Virus record (IMG/VR): IMGVR_UViG_3300007539_000011
Location: 33,790-97,789 of that record
Source: a virus
Direction: 5' to 3' (one strand)
DNA: 64,000 nt
Shown here in pieces: positions 55,391 to 63,172 of the stretch. Position 1 is the stretch's first letter. Every line of letters begins with the position of its first letter. Position numbers and translations under genes: made by a program. The notes below the pieces were generated by a model. The model searched no databases, had not been told where the DNA came from, and saw only the letters and a list, made by a program, of their open reading frames with translations.

Positions 55391-57793
55391 TTACTGGGAC
55401 TCAAGGGTGATCTGGATCTTATTAAGAACCTTTGGTAGCGATACATTTAAAAGTATAACCACCGTACCCGCATCACTGGGAGACTCTTCGACAGAAATAA
55501 TGTCAGCGTCTCGCAGGGGCGCACCGATGCGATCAACGACCCTAGCCCTTAGGCTGAGGATAGCTGAGTCGAGGGAGCTTGCGATAGAGGCGAGGGCCTG
55601 CGGAATAACATTCCAGGTTCCGACGTAGGGAGTAAGGGTATTCTTAAAGACCTTGCTCACATAGTCAAAGTTATTAACAACGCTAAGCTCCGAGAACTCT
55701 TGGGTCCCAGCGAAGTCACGGTAAGCGCATGTTACCTGGTGCACGCAGAATGGGAGTCCACCGGTTGTCTCCTGAACGAAAACAAAGTATCCGTTGTCCG
55801 AGAGAGAATCGATCTGATCATCATTAAAGTAGCCGAGGTTAGACGCAGCTAAGTTATCAATGCCAGAGATAGCAATGTTATTCTTCGGACGATGAGGCTC
55901 GAATGCGGCAAGCATCCCGCCTAGCGCGGCACCCAGGTAGTAGCCCGGCTGTCCAGACTCTCCAAGAACAGTACATGACCCAGGGTAGACCATTACTAGG
56001 CGCTTCTGCGAGCTGAAGGTAGAGATCCTGTCGTTAAGGACAGCGACCTGCTCAGCCTTGTTAGAGCTAATATCAGCGTAGCCGATGAACTTGATAGCTC
56101 CAACTGCAGCAATGTTGCCCTCAGTGAGTGTAAGCTGAAGGGTAGAGTTACTGCTTACGGATGTAACCGTGGCTTTAAGTAGAACATCAGCGTCCGAATC
56201 GAAGTAGAACTCTACAAGATCGCCGTCGCTCACGCTTGCTAGGAAGCTGGCATCTGCGTCAAGCAACTCAGCGGTAGTAGTTTGGCCCTGCTGCTCAAAG
56301 GAAGAGATCCTCCCCGAGAGGTATTCAGAGTCAGACCCTGCCCAGTACTTGCGGAGGGGTGCACCCTCGCTTGCACCGATTACGATCCGGAAGTTATACT
56401 TCTGCTCAGAGCTAACAACAGCGTCTGTTACGAGGCTATTAATCACGCTAAGATCTGTAGTTAGAGGAATAATAGCGTAAGCGTCAGGGTCAGCGTTGAT
56501 ATACGAGCGAGCGTCGAGGTACCCCTGAGAAGAATCTTCCGCTAAGCGAAGAACCTTAACAGTGCTTGAGCCCGAGTTTTGCAGCGCAATGCTCGCTGCG
56601 AGACTTAGAGGGTTGTAAACCGAGGGCTCTCCAAGTACGTCTTGGAAGTCATTGCTGCTGACCGTAAGCGCCAGTGCACTGCTTTGCGTATTAAGAGTCC
56701 TTGTACGCAGGTACAGGTCTCCCCGAGTGATGGTAGACTCAGATAGGTTGGCCGCCCCAGGAATGTTAGTATCCTCTAGGAGGATGATTCCCTGCATGTT
56801 AAGGTCACCGCCGTCGATTGCCCACTCAGAGCTAGCGATCTCCAGGCCTGCAAGAGGAATGTCGTACTCAGCGGATACTAGCCGCTCGATACGAACCGAA
56901 AGACCACGAACTGCGTCATCGGCAGCATCTCCGCCACCTAGGCAAAGCTGCCTAGGAATGTCAGCCAGCTGTAGAGTGGACCCCTGCGCAGACGCCTCAA
57001 CCACCGTAGTGATCTGGTCTTCTGGGATAGCTAGAGTTCCCTGTACATAGCTGTGGTTCCCTTCGGCATCAGTAAGCCTAAGAGTGACCTCGGTGCCCGC
57101 AGGATAGGATAAGGTTGCGGGGTCAGCACCATCAGTCTTACTAAAGAATGAGTCTTTAGTTTTGTCCGAGAGCAGGAGCTCAGAAGCACTGCCTAGTCCG
57201 TGCTGCGCCTCAGAGTAAAAGAGATCTACCTGAGACCCGTCAAACGCGGCTGCCTCTACGTGATTTGGCAAGATAGAGACACTAGCAGGAGACCGGTATG
57301 CCTCTCCGATTTCTACCCCCGCGCTAGCCACGAAGCGCGATGCCTGCTTAAAGCTAATAACCACTTTGTCATTAGGCAGAACTGAGTACCCACCGACGGA
57401 GTTTAGGTTCTCAGGGAACGATAGCTGGGTGCGAAGAGCGCCCACGTTAGCGTCGCTGTTAGCAGCAGGAGCAACTACGCTTGTCCCGCCGCCTACCTGA
57501 AAGTATGCGTTTGTTAGATATACTTTAGCAGCATACTCTGAGCCTGCGGCAGTATCTACGCTACCCCTGTCGCTGATATCTATATCAAAATTATAGGGAT
57601 TTCCTGTATTAAAGTCCATTACACTGGTTCCAGTGTACGGGTTATACTCAGCGAGAGCGCTCCCTGGGTTATCCCGGTCAAAAGCAGTAAGGTCGTACTG
57701 CGGACCAACAAGAAGGACGCTCTGCTCGGGATCGTTTACCGTAGTCGTAATATTGGCTACGGTCTGTAAGACTTCAACTATTGGTCTAGGCAT
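55391..57793 (-). CDS. Tail sheath protein (800 aa)
   Basis: The 800-residue beta-rich protein has an N-terminal strand-rich domain, a large middle insertion and a C-terminal segment (residues about 690-800) with AYRDFAG, NDFDYVSKVFKNTLTPYVG-like and RDADIISVEESPSDAG, as in contractile sheaths. The C-terminal domain in known sheaths contacts the tube and neighbouring subunits. It lies between neck and tube genes. The start ATG follows AGGAGCTGGTT. Confidence 0.85.
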   Translation of the reverse strand: MPRPIVEVLQTVANITTTVNDPEQSVLLVGPQYDLTAFDRDNPGSALAEYNPYTGTSVMDFNTGNPYNFDIDISDRGSVDTAAGSEYAAKVYLTNAYFQVGGGTSVVAPAANSDANVGALRTQLSFPENLNSVGGYSVLPNDKVVISFKQASRFVASAGVEIGEAYRSPASVSILPNHVEAAAFDGSQVDLFYSEAQHGLGSASELLLSDKTKDSFFSKTDGADPATLSYPAGTEVTLRLTDAEGNHSYVQGTLAIPEDQITTVVEASAQGSTLQLADIPRQLCLGGGDAADDAVRGLSVRIERLVSAEYDIPLAGLEIASSEWAIDGGDLNMQGIILLEDTNIPGAANLSESTITRGDLYLRTRTLNTQSSALALTVSSNDFQDVLGEPSVYNPLSLAASIALQNSGSSTVKVLRLAEDSSQGYLDARSYINADPDAYAIIPLTTDLSVINSLVTDAVVSSEQKYNFRIVIGASEGAPLRKYWAGSDSEYLSGRISSFEQQGQTTTAELLDADASFLASVSDGDLVEFYFDSDADVLLKATVTSVSSNSTLQLTLTEGNIAAVGAIKFIGYADISSNKAEQVAVLNDRISTFSSQKRLVMVYPGSCTVLGESGQPGYYLGAALGGMLAAFEPHRPKNNIAISGIDNLAASNLGYFNDDQIDSLSDNGYFVFVQETTGGLPFCVHQVTCAYRDFAGTQEFSELSVVNNFDYVSKVFKNTLTPYVGTWNVIPQALASIASSLDSAILSLRARVVDRIGAPLRDADIISVEESPSDAGTVVILLNVSLPKVLNKIQITLESQ

Positions 57794-57829
57794 AACCAGC
57801 TCCTTAGTAACTTCCCACTAAGTATGGGT

Positions 57830-58483
57830 TTAGCTTTGGGTATCAGCAATATTCATGCTGATGAGGGCCGAATCACCAAAAGTATAGGTTCTTGCCTGTT
57901 CTTTATCAGTCTGAAAGGTAACGTATCGCGCAACCTTCTTTTGATCCGGTATATTAGCCCACGCTATATCGTAGGTAAATTCTGTCTGAACCCTGGTTAA
58001 AAAGCACCTATCGTCTTTCTCCCAGGGCTGGGTTGGCATAAGAGTAACGGGCGTAACAGCCTTAAAGTCGAATTGCCGCATGAGTATATTAGCGCTCATC
58101 ACCATGTGCTGAGCGACTGTGTCTCCTAGTAAGGCGCTTTCCCCCTTAGACTGAGAGACGCAATCCATGGTCATACCGCCGGTAGCATGCGTGTAGAACA
58201 GCTCTCCGCCTGTAGTAAGGTGGGAAGCAGCCCTATCTCCTATGACTACCTTAGGAAATACGATGGCCCCTCGGTCTACAAAGACTCCCGGCCTAGAGTC
58301 CTTGGCCTGTAAATACGGGTTAGAAGCAGCTTCTATAACTATGCGAGATTTCTTATCATCTGCGTTCCACTGCCAGGGGAACTTAGGATTATCAGGCTGA
58401 ACGAACCTGCTTCTTACCATCTCTAAGAACATGCCGATTACGTCTAGAGATGACTTATTGTAAACATACCCGTGCTTCTGCAT
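57830..58483 (-). CDS. Probable neck/tail-terminator protein (217 aa)
   Basis: It sits between the sheath and the Fn3-zinc protein. The mixed alpha/beta sequence (FPWQWNADDKKSRIVIEAAS and FLTRVQTEFTYDIAWAN) is compatible with a tail terminator or neck subunit. The start overlaps the upstream gene by one base. The assignment is positional. Confidence 0.6.
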   Translation of the reverse strand: MQKHGYVYNKSSLDVIGMFLEMVRSRFVQPDNPKFPWQWNADDKKSRIVIEAASNPYLQAKDSRPGVFVDRGAIVFPKVVIGDRAASHLTTGGELFYTHATGGMTMDCVSQSKGESALLGDTVAQHMVMSANILMRQFDFKAVTPVTLMPTQPWEKDDRCFLTRVQTEFTYDIAWANIPDQKKVARYVTFQTDKEQARTYTFGDSALISMNIADTQS

Positions 58484-59262
58484 CAGTTAAACTCCAGAGG
58501 TATATTATACTCTACGGCGCTTCTAGAAAGCTCTGACACCTGGAGATCCTGATGCACTAGAACACGAGAGCTCTCCGTAACCATTCTACGAAGAACTTTA
58601 AACCTGCGATTAGTCCGCAACTCTACGATTACGTCTTCGTTATCCACCTCAGGATAGTCTACTATTGTTAGCCCAGTCACGGCACTCTCAGATATGCCAG
58701 AGGTACCTAGAGTGGGCTGAATAACTACAGGGTCTAGCTTGCCGTATACCTTGATGGGCTCATGGTAGCCGCCCTCGTAAGTGGTCCCGAAGCAAGTATT
58801 GCAGTTGGAGAATACAGACTCGCCAGTAGCGAGGTTGTAGCACTCGGGACACCTTGGCCCGAACCGCTTCTTCTTAATCACAAGCAGAGGAACTCCATTG
58901 AGCTTCTCCAGCTGAACTCTTAGATCACGCCTAGCTTTTCTCGCTATCTTAGCGCGGTGCCCTTCAAGGGCGTACTCCACTGTTTTAGGCTCGCTAATAA
59001 CCTTCTCAGAAGGGTTGATAGAGCTAGTAGCTCTTACCGCATACCAGTACCGAGTAGTAAACCCGTGAAGAGCCGCTTCTGTGTCGTGGTAGGTAAATAT
59101 CCTAGAGGTTAGCCCGGAGGCTATCTCTTGAAAAGTACCATCAGGAGTGGTGGCCCTGAGTATATCTACGGAACCTAGGTGCCCTTCGCGATCATCCACA
59201 GTCCACTGAATATGCATGTACTGAGGGTAGACAGGAAGAACCTGAGTAATAACCGGGGTCAT
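58483..59262 (-). CDS. Neck protein with Fn3-like domain and zinc ribbon (259 aa)
   Basis: Residues about 1-95 resemble a fibronectin type III domain (YPQYMHIQWTVDDREGHLGS, then TRYWYAVRATS). After a basic helix, CPEC and CNTC pairs (residues about 135-160) form a zinc ribbon. The C-terminal part is beta-rich. It overlaps both neighbours by 1-4 bases. A structural role at the head-tail junction is inferred from context. Confidence 0.7.
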   Translation of the reverse strand: MTPVITQVLPVYPQYMHIQWTVDDREGHLGSVDILRATTPDGTFQEIASGLTSRIFTYHDTEAALHGFTTRYWYAVRATSSINPSEKVISEPKTVEYALEGHRAKIARKARRDLRVQLEKLNGVPLLVIKKKRFGPRCPECYNLATGESVFSNCNTCFGTTYEGGYHEPIKVYGKLDPVVIQPTLGTSGISESAVTGLTIVDYPEVDNEDVIVELRTNRRFKVLRRMVTESSRVLVHQDLQVSELSRSAVEYNIPLEFN

Positions 59263-59720
59263 GGCCTAAAGAACCTCCTGCCAAGGGGTGATCTTGAGCC
59301 ACGTATGGGTAGGTTACTTGTAACTTTTATATTATTCACATGCTGCGTGAACTCTTGCTGCATCATCTGAGAGAGCTGTATGTAATTACCGCTCTTCTCA
59401 TCCATGCCAACACCCTGGATATTACCGTCTTGAAACTGGGCCTGGTTGCGCAGCTGGCGCATAGCTTCAGACTTAAATAGGTGAGACACCGCGCCAAGCT
59501 TAAGCACGTAGTCGTTTGGAAAGTTACTAGAAGTATAATTAGTAGGCCGCCCAATCACATTAGCGTGCTTTACTGCCTGGTCTATAGCCACGTTAAGTTC
59601 TTCATCTGAGAACTCAACATCGTCGTGGAGGGGGTTCATATCAAAGTAGTCTCGCATGAAGAACCTTAGGTCTCCTGCTAGAGAGCTAGTGGCGTTTACT
59701 GGTGTAGCGACTACAGCCAT
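59259..59720 (-). CDS. Head-tail connector-like protein (153 aa)
   Basis: The N-terminal helical part (LRFFMRDYFDMN, DEELNVAIDQAVKHANV) resembles adaptor proteins that bind the portal, with a C-terminal basic tail (SPLGRRFFRP). The length and place between a beta-sandwich protein and the Fn3-zinc protein fit a head completion role. Confidence 0.7.
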   Translation of the reverse strand: MAVVATPVNATSSLAGDLRFFMRDYFDMNPLHDDVEFSDEELNVAIDQAVKHANVIGRPTNYTSSNFPNDYVLKLGAVSHLFKSEAMRQLRNQAQFQDGNIQGVGMDEKSGNYIQLSQMMQQEFTQHVNNIKVTSNLPIRGSRSPLGRRFFRP

Positions 59721-60649
59721 TAGACTACTACCTCCTGTACATCAGGGCCATAATGGCCTTCTTTCTGGAAAGTAACCTTATAAGTACGACCAGCTGGAAC
59801 GCGTATAGGGTCTGTCCAACGGCCATCAGGCCTAGTAAGAGTACTGCCGAAAGGGCTATCGAAGTTTCCCTGATCGTAGTCAGCAGCTAGGTACACAACT
59901 ACTTTAGCCCCACTAACACCCTGGTTAGCTGATGTAATATAACGAAGGTTATCCTCACCTCCGGTACTCTCAGATATCGCTACCGTATCAAAGATAACGC
60001 CTACTTGCTCTCGGTTATCTTGGATCTGTATTACGGCGGGAAGCCCTGCCTGCAGCTCTACATTATTCGAGAGCTGATAGGTAAAGACCTCATAGTTCCC
60101 GTTATCAAAGAGGTTAGCATCAAGAGTAAGAGAGTACTCCCCAGGGGTATTCTCTCTGTAAGCTATTCTGTACGGTTCTCGTACGGCTACTGCGGCTCCA
60201 CTAAGGTCTAGGTAGCTAAAAGAGCTATCGGCCTCCTTAAAGAACAGGCCAGTAGATAGCTGCTTGAGGTAGATAAATAGAGTAAGACCAGGGAGAGTCT
60301 CTATCCTAAGATCTACGTCAGAGCTTTGAACTGCACCTTCTATAACTTTAAAGGTCTCTACCTTAACGTTATCATACTCTACTTCGTTAGATAGCTCCCT
60401 AGACTGGTAGCTATAATCTCCGCTCTGTAGAGTATCTGTGGTTAGCTGCCAAGAGTAGCTACCGGGAGCTCGCTCCTCATAAGGAATCCTATACGGCTCA
60501 CGAGCAGCGCCCTGTAAGTCACTGAGGAAAACGCCCTCATCAAAAGAGCCAGTACTATAGTTATAGAGAGCCCTATCAGCGTCTCTAACTAAGTAGGAAA
60601 TAAAAACCCTTCCAGCTGGGTATGCAAGGGTAGATACAAACTCTGCCAT
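59720..60649 (-). CDS. Tandem beta-sandwich structural protein (309 aa)
   Basis: Two similar units, AREPYRIPYEERAPGSYSWQ and VREPYRIAYRENTPGEYSLT, show an internal duplication of about 110 residues, and a third domain follows near residue 230. The pattern fits repeated Ig-like or carbohydrate-contact domains. It is the first gene of the minus-strand neck and tail operon. A head or neck decoration role is possible. Confidence 0.7.
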   Translation of the reverse strand: MAEFVSTLAYPAGRVFISYLVRDADRALYNYSTGSFDEGVFLSDLQGAAREPYRIPYEERAPGSYSWQLTTDTLQSGDYSYQSRELSNEVEYDNVKVETFKVIEGAVQSSDVDLRIETLPGLTLFIYLKQLSTGLFFKEADSSFSYLDLSGAAVAVREPYRIAYRENTPGEYSLTLDANLFDNGNYEVFTYQLSNNVELQAGLPAVIQIQDNREQVGVIFDTVAISESTGGEDNLRYITSANQGVSGAKVVVYLAADYDQGNFDSPFGSTLTRPDGRWTDPIRVPAGRTYKVTFQKEGHYGPDVQEVVV

Positions 60650-60684
60650 GGCGCCCTCCCATTGAAATTATATGAATATCCTGA

Positions 60685-60694
60685 CATAAGCATA
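60685..60694 (+). promoter_or_regulatory. Late-type promoter motif CATAAGCATA
   Basis: CTGACATAAGCATAAGCC lies 35-40 bases before ATG 60729. The same intergenic region also has a minus-strand CATATAATT element for the neck operon. Confidence 0.45.
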
Positions 60695-60728
60695 AGCCTC
60701 TACCGGTTTACCAAGGAAAGGAGGAACT

Positions 60729-61247
60729 ATGTTTCCCTTGGTGATTACGAACTTGCTACTGGGCGCAATTAACTGCGCGCTCACAATAGATGAGCTACAT
60801 GAAAACAACCGAACTCCGAGAGGCTATAAGTCTCGGCTACAGATTTGCTCTCGCATATACACAGAGAGCAGTGAGCAAGGGCTTAGGCCCGAGCTCGCAA
60901 TGGCTGTAGGCTGGCTAGAAAGCCGCTACAGCAATGCTAAGGGCCGCTGGCTCACTACTAGAGGCGGGCGTAAGGTGCGCGCCGAGGGCCCTATGCAGAT
61001 CCTTAAGATCTACCACTGCAAGCGAAACCCCCGGTGTGATACCCTCTCAACCGGTGTTCGCCTTCTTGCAAGGCTCGTGCACGAGCACGGTGAGCTGCAT
61101 GGGTTGGCTATGTACGGGGGCGGCTCTATTAACAGAAAGAGCCTAAGGTACGCCAGAATTGCTATCAGGACCAGCCGGGAGATTAAAGAGCTGCTCCTGG
61201 AGAACAATGTTAGTCTTCCAGACTTTCTAGATCTAAGTCTAGACTAG
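60729..61247 (+). CDS. Secreted lytic transglycosylase/lysozyme-like protein (172 aa)
   Basis: An N-terminal signal-like hydrophobic segment (MFPLVITNLLLGAINCALTI) is followed by AMAVGWLESRYSNAKGRW, with Glu in the ESR motif as probable catalytic acid, and AEGPMQILKIYH, the GxMQI motif of soluble lytic transglycosylases. It lacks a wall-binding domain. It would cut the glycan during lysis. AAGGAGGAACT is the ribosome site. Its 3' end overlaps the convergent lipoprotein gene by 38 bases. Confidence 0.85.
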   Translation: MFPLVITNLLLGAINCALTIDELHENNRTPRGYKSRLQICSRIYTESSEQGLRPELAMAVGWLESRYSNAKGRWLTTRGGRKVRAEGPMQILKIYHCKRNPRCDTLSTGVRLLARLVHEHGELHGLAMYGGGSINRKSLRYARIAIRTSREIKELLLENNVSLPDFLDLSLD

Positions 61248-61446
61248 CGTCTAACCCAAGGTCAGACTGATCTGCACCGCTATCCAGACTAAAATCAAAG
61301 ACCTGGACGGGGGTACCAGCTTCTGTCTCAGTATAGTACATATCTACTGACAGGGGCTTTGCATCCCCGGTGCCTCGGTGGACAACCTCTGCAGACTCGC
61401 AAGAGATTGTAAACAAAGGTAGAATGAGGTAAAAAAAGAGCTTCAT
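61210..61446 (-). CDS. Small lipoprotein, candidate o-spanin (78 aa)
   Basis: MKLFFYLILPLFTISCESAE is a lipoprotein signal with Cys at residue 16. The mature protein is short and very acidic (LDASLDLDLESLED), without the Pro-rich stretch usual in Rz1. Position beside a transglycosylase and membrane genes makes an outer-membrane spanin possible, but not proven. Confidence 0.6.
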   Translation of the reverse strand: MKLFFYLILPLFTISCESAEVVHRGTGDAKPLSVDMYYTETEAGTPVQVFDFSLDSGADQSDLGLDASLDLDLESLED

Positions 61447-61507
61447 ATTATCCTCCTGTTCGGTAACTCGGCCAGAAGTATAGAGCTCTTTTTTTTAGAT
61501 TCAACAG

Positions 61508-61867
61508 CTAGAGCCTGTACCGAAGCCAGTTATACCTTTTCCTATTTTTTAGGTAGGAAGGGTCGTTCTGATGCTCGTAGGCTTCCTGCTCGAACTTAAT
61601 CCTCTTGTAGGCTTCTCTGCTGTAGCCGTAGGTGTAGCAAGCGCATAGAAAGTACCAGAGGTAAAGCACTAAGAAGCCTATAAACCCAGTTTCTAAATAC
61701 TGTTGGTAGTGTATAGTCTCGTGCCTTCTAGTTCTTTCTGAGATCTTGCCTCGGCTGATAACTACAGGCCCAAGAGTGATCGCGCTTATGTTTATAGGCG
61801 CGAACTTAGAGAGGATCACTGGAATCCTAGAGTTCTCTATAAACTTAGGCTCCCAGTGCCTCATCAC
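61508..61867 (-). CDS. HExxH-motif membrane protein (119 aa)
   Basis: RRHETIHYQQYLETGFIGFL carries HETIH, a zinc-metallopeptidase motif, within a membrane-embedded stretch (LVLYLWYFLCACYTYGY). Glu in KFEQEAYEHQNDP may be a third ligand. Similar HETIHYQQ proteins occur in many large phages with unknown function. The start overlaps the upstream gene by four bases. Confidence 0.7.
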   Translation of the reverse strand: MMRHWEPKFIENSRIPVILSKFAPINISAITLGPVVISRGKISERTRRHETIHYQQYLETGFIGFLVLYLWYFLCACYTYGYSREAYKRIKFEQEAYEHQNDPSYLKNRKRYNWLRYRL

Positions 61868-62163
61868 ATTCCCTCATCCATGCTGCCGAGCATGTAGCCA
61901 AGAACGCTCTGGAAGTCTTTAGACGAGTTGTAGATCTTAGCTTCTGCCCAGCTAGGCACAGGCTCGCACCCGCAGATAAGGCGCTCAAGGATCTGAGTAG
62001 TACGTCGAATGCTCCTTAGACTAGTAAGAACCATTTCTACGTCGTGATCGCCTTTTGGCTGAGACATCATCATAGGCATAGAGCTCATAGAACTCTTTAG
62101 ATCTGCGACTAGCCCCGGGTCTACGGCACCCTTCATACCAGGCTTTTTTACTACTGCAATCAT
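61864..62163 (-). CDS. Unknown protein (99 aa)
   Basis: A 99-residue protein with a Met/Ser-rich centre (SSMSSMPMMMSQPKG) and a helical second half with CGCEPVPSWAEAKI. It is within the coupled membrane and lysis block. No family recognised. Confidence 0.6.
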   Translation of the reverse strand: MIAVVKKPGMKGAVDPGLVADLKSSMSSMPMMMSQPKGDHDVEMVLTSLRSIRRTTQILERLICGCEPVPSWAEAKIYNSSKDFQSVLGYMLGSMDEGM

Positions 62164-62171
62164 TCTAGTAC

Positions 62172-62603
62172 CTACTTTGTTATGGCAAGATAGCCCACAG
62201 CCGAAACCAGGACTCCTGCAGTAATATAAGACATAAGTCGAAAGGTCTTACCTCTGTGGACCTCAGCCTTAAGCTGAGTATCTAGGTAATCCCTTTCTAG
62301 CTGTAGCTCATCAATTCTGACTACATAGTCAGCTACTCGCCTCTCCTGGCGTTGCTGAGTTTCTAAAAGAAATCCATCAGCTGCCTCTTGGATAGCTGTG
62401 AGCCTTTTATCACAGGAGGCATTCGCTGTACTAAGCTCAGCCCTAATGTGAGCGAGATCTCCCTTGCGAAGAAGGAAGCCCCGGTGGGGTGCAGCTTGCT
62501 GTGCTTTCAGCAAGGGGACATTCAGAGTAAGAGTCGGGCTGAGTGGAATCTCTCTGTAGTCAAGACCAGAAGACGCCAGTGTAAGTAGAAGAGAGCAGAA
62601 CAT
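62172..62603 (-). CDS. Membrane protein with coiled coil (143 aa)
   Basis: A hydrophobic N-terminus (MFCSLLLTLASSG) may be a signal, a coiled coil spans about residues 45-110, and a C-terminal span (YITAGVLVSAVGYLAI) follows. The next gene starts one base after its end. This is plausible for a spanin-like or envelope-spanning protein. Confidence 0.6.
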   Translation of the reverse strand: MFCSLLLTLASSGLDYREIPLSPTLTLNVPLLKAQQAAPHRGFLLRKGDLAHIRAELSTANASCDKRLTAIQEAADGFLLETQQRQERRVADYVVRIDELQLERDYLDTQLKAEVHRGKTFRLMSYITAGVLVSAVGYLAITK

Positions 62604-62604
62604 A

Positions 62605-62913
62605 CTAGCGGCCTCCGCAAATAGAGCAATGCAGCTCTTCGCAGGCTACCTTGAACTCTTCAAGCTTATGAGTGCAGATCTCTTGCTCCGTCTCTTTACA
62701 AGACTGAACCGCCGCTAGGATCTTACCCTGAACGCTACTCTCTAAGTCCGCAATCTGTTGCTCCAGTACCTTTACGTGCTGGATCTCAGGCGCACACTCT
62801 ACAGAGTGGGGAGTCGTGCCTACGCTGGCCCTCCCTCCTAGAAATGAAAGCAACGCTGCCAGCGCTGGAATCAGATACTGCTGGTTGCTCAGAAGAAGGG
62901 CCTTGTAGTCCAT
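62605..62913 (-). CDS. Membrane-anchored Cys-rich coiled-coil protein (102 aa)
   Basis: One span near residues 14-28 (YLIPALAALLSFLGGRA), then a coiled coil with five cysteines, ending CEELHCSICGGR. A membrane-tethered soluble domain, maybe disulphide-linked if exported, fits an i-spanin-like partner of the nearby lipoprotein. Confidence 0.55.
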   Translation of the reverse strand: MDYKALLLSNQQYLIPALAALLSFLGGRASVGTTPHSVECAPEIQHVKVLEQQIADLESSVQGKILAAVQSCKETEQEICTHKLEEFKVACEELHCSICGGR

Positions 62914-62914
62914 T

Positions 62915-63172
62915 TTACTCTCCGTCTTTGTTGTTATCCCTATCTAGCAGCTGGCCGCTGACCTGAACGTACTTATCCAGGCTGGCCTGCCCAAGGATAT
63001 AACCTACCTGTAAGAACCCACTAATAATGATAATAGTCATAAGCAGGGTCAACACATAGAAGTCAATCTCTCCAGCATTACGCCAGAGGACTGCTCCAAT
63101 GGTAAACTTCCACCCAAGCTCTCCGAGCAGGTAGGCCACGAACTTCTTAGACTTGAGTGGTAGTTTATCCAT
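62915..63172 (-). CDS. Two-span membrane protein, holin-like (85 aa)
   Basis: ATG 63172 overlaps the stop of the fibre gene (TAATG). Two hydrophobic segments (FTIGAVLWRNAGEIDFYVLT and LLMTIIIISGFLQVGYILG) and a charged tail fit a small holin or pinholin. It is the first gene of the membrane block next to the transglycosylase, which supports a lysis role. Confidence 0.6.
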   Translation of the reverse strand: MDKLPLKSKKFVAYLLGELGWKFTIGAVLWRNAGEIDFYVLTLLMTIIIISGFLQVGYILGQASLDKYVQVSGQLLDRDNNKDGE

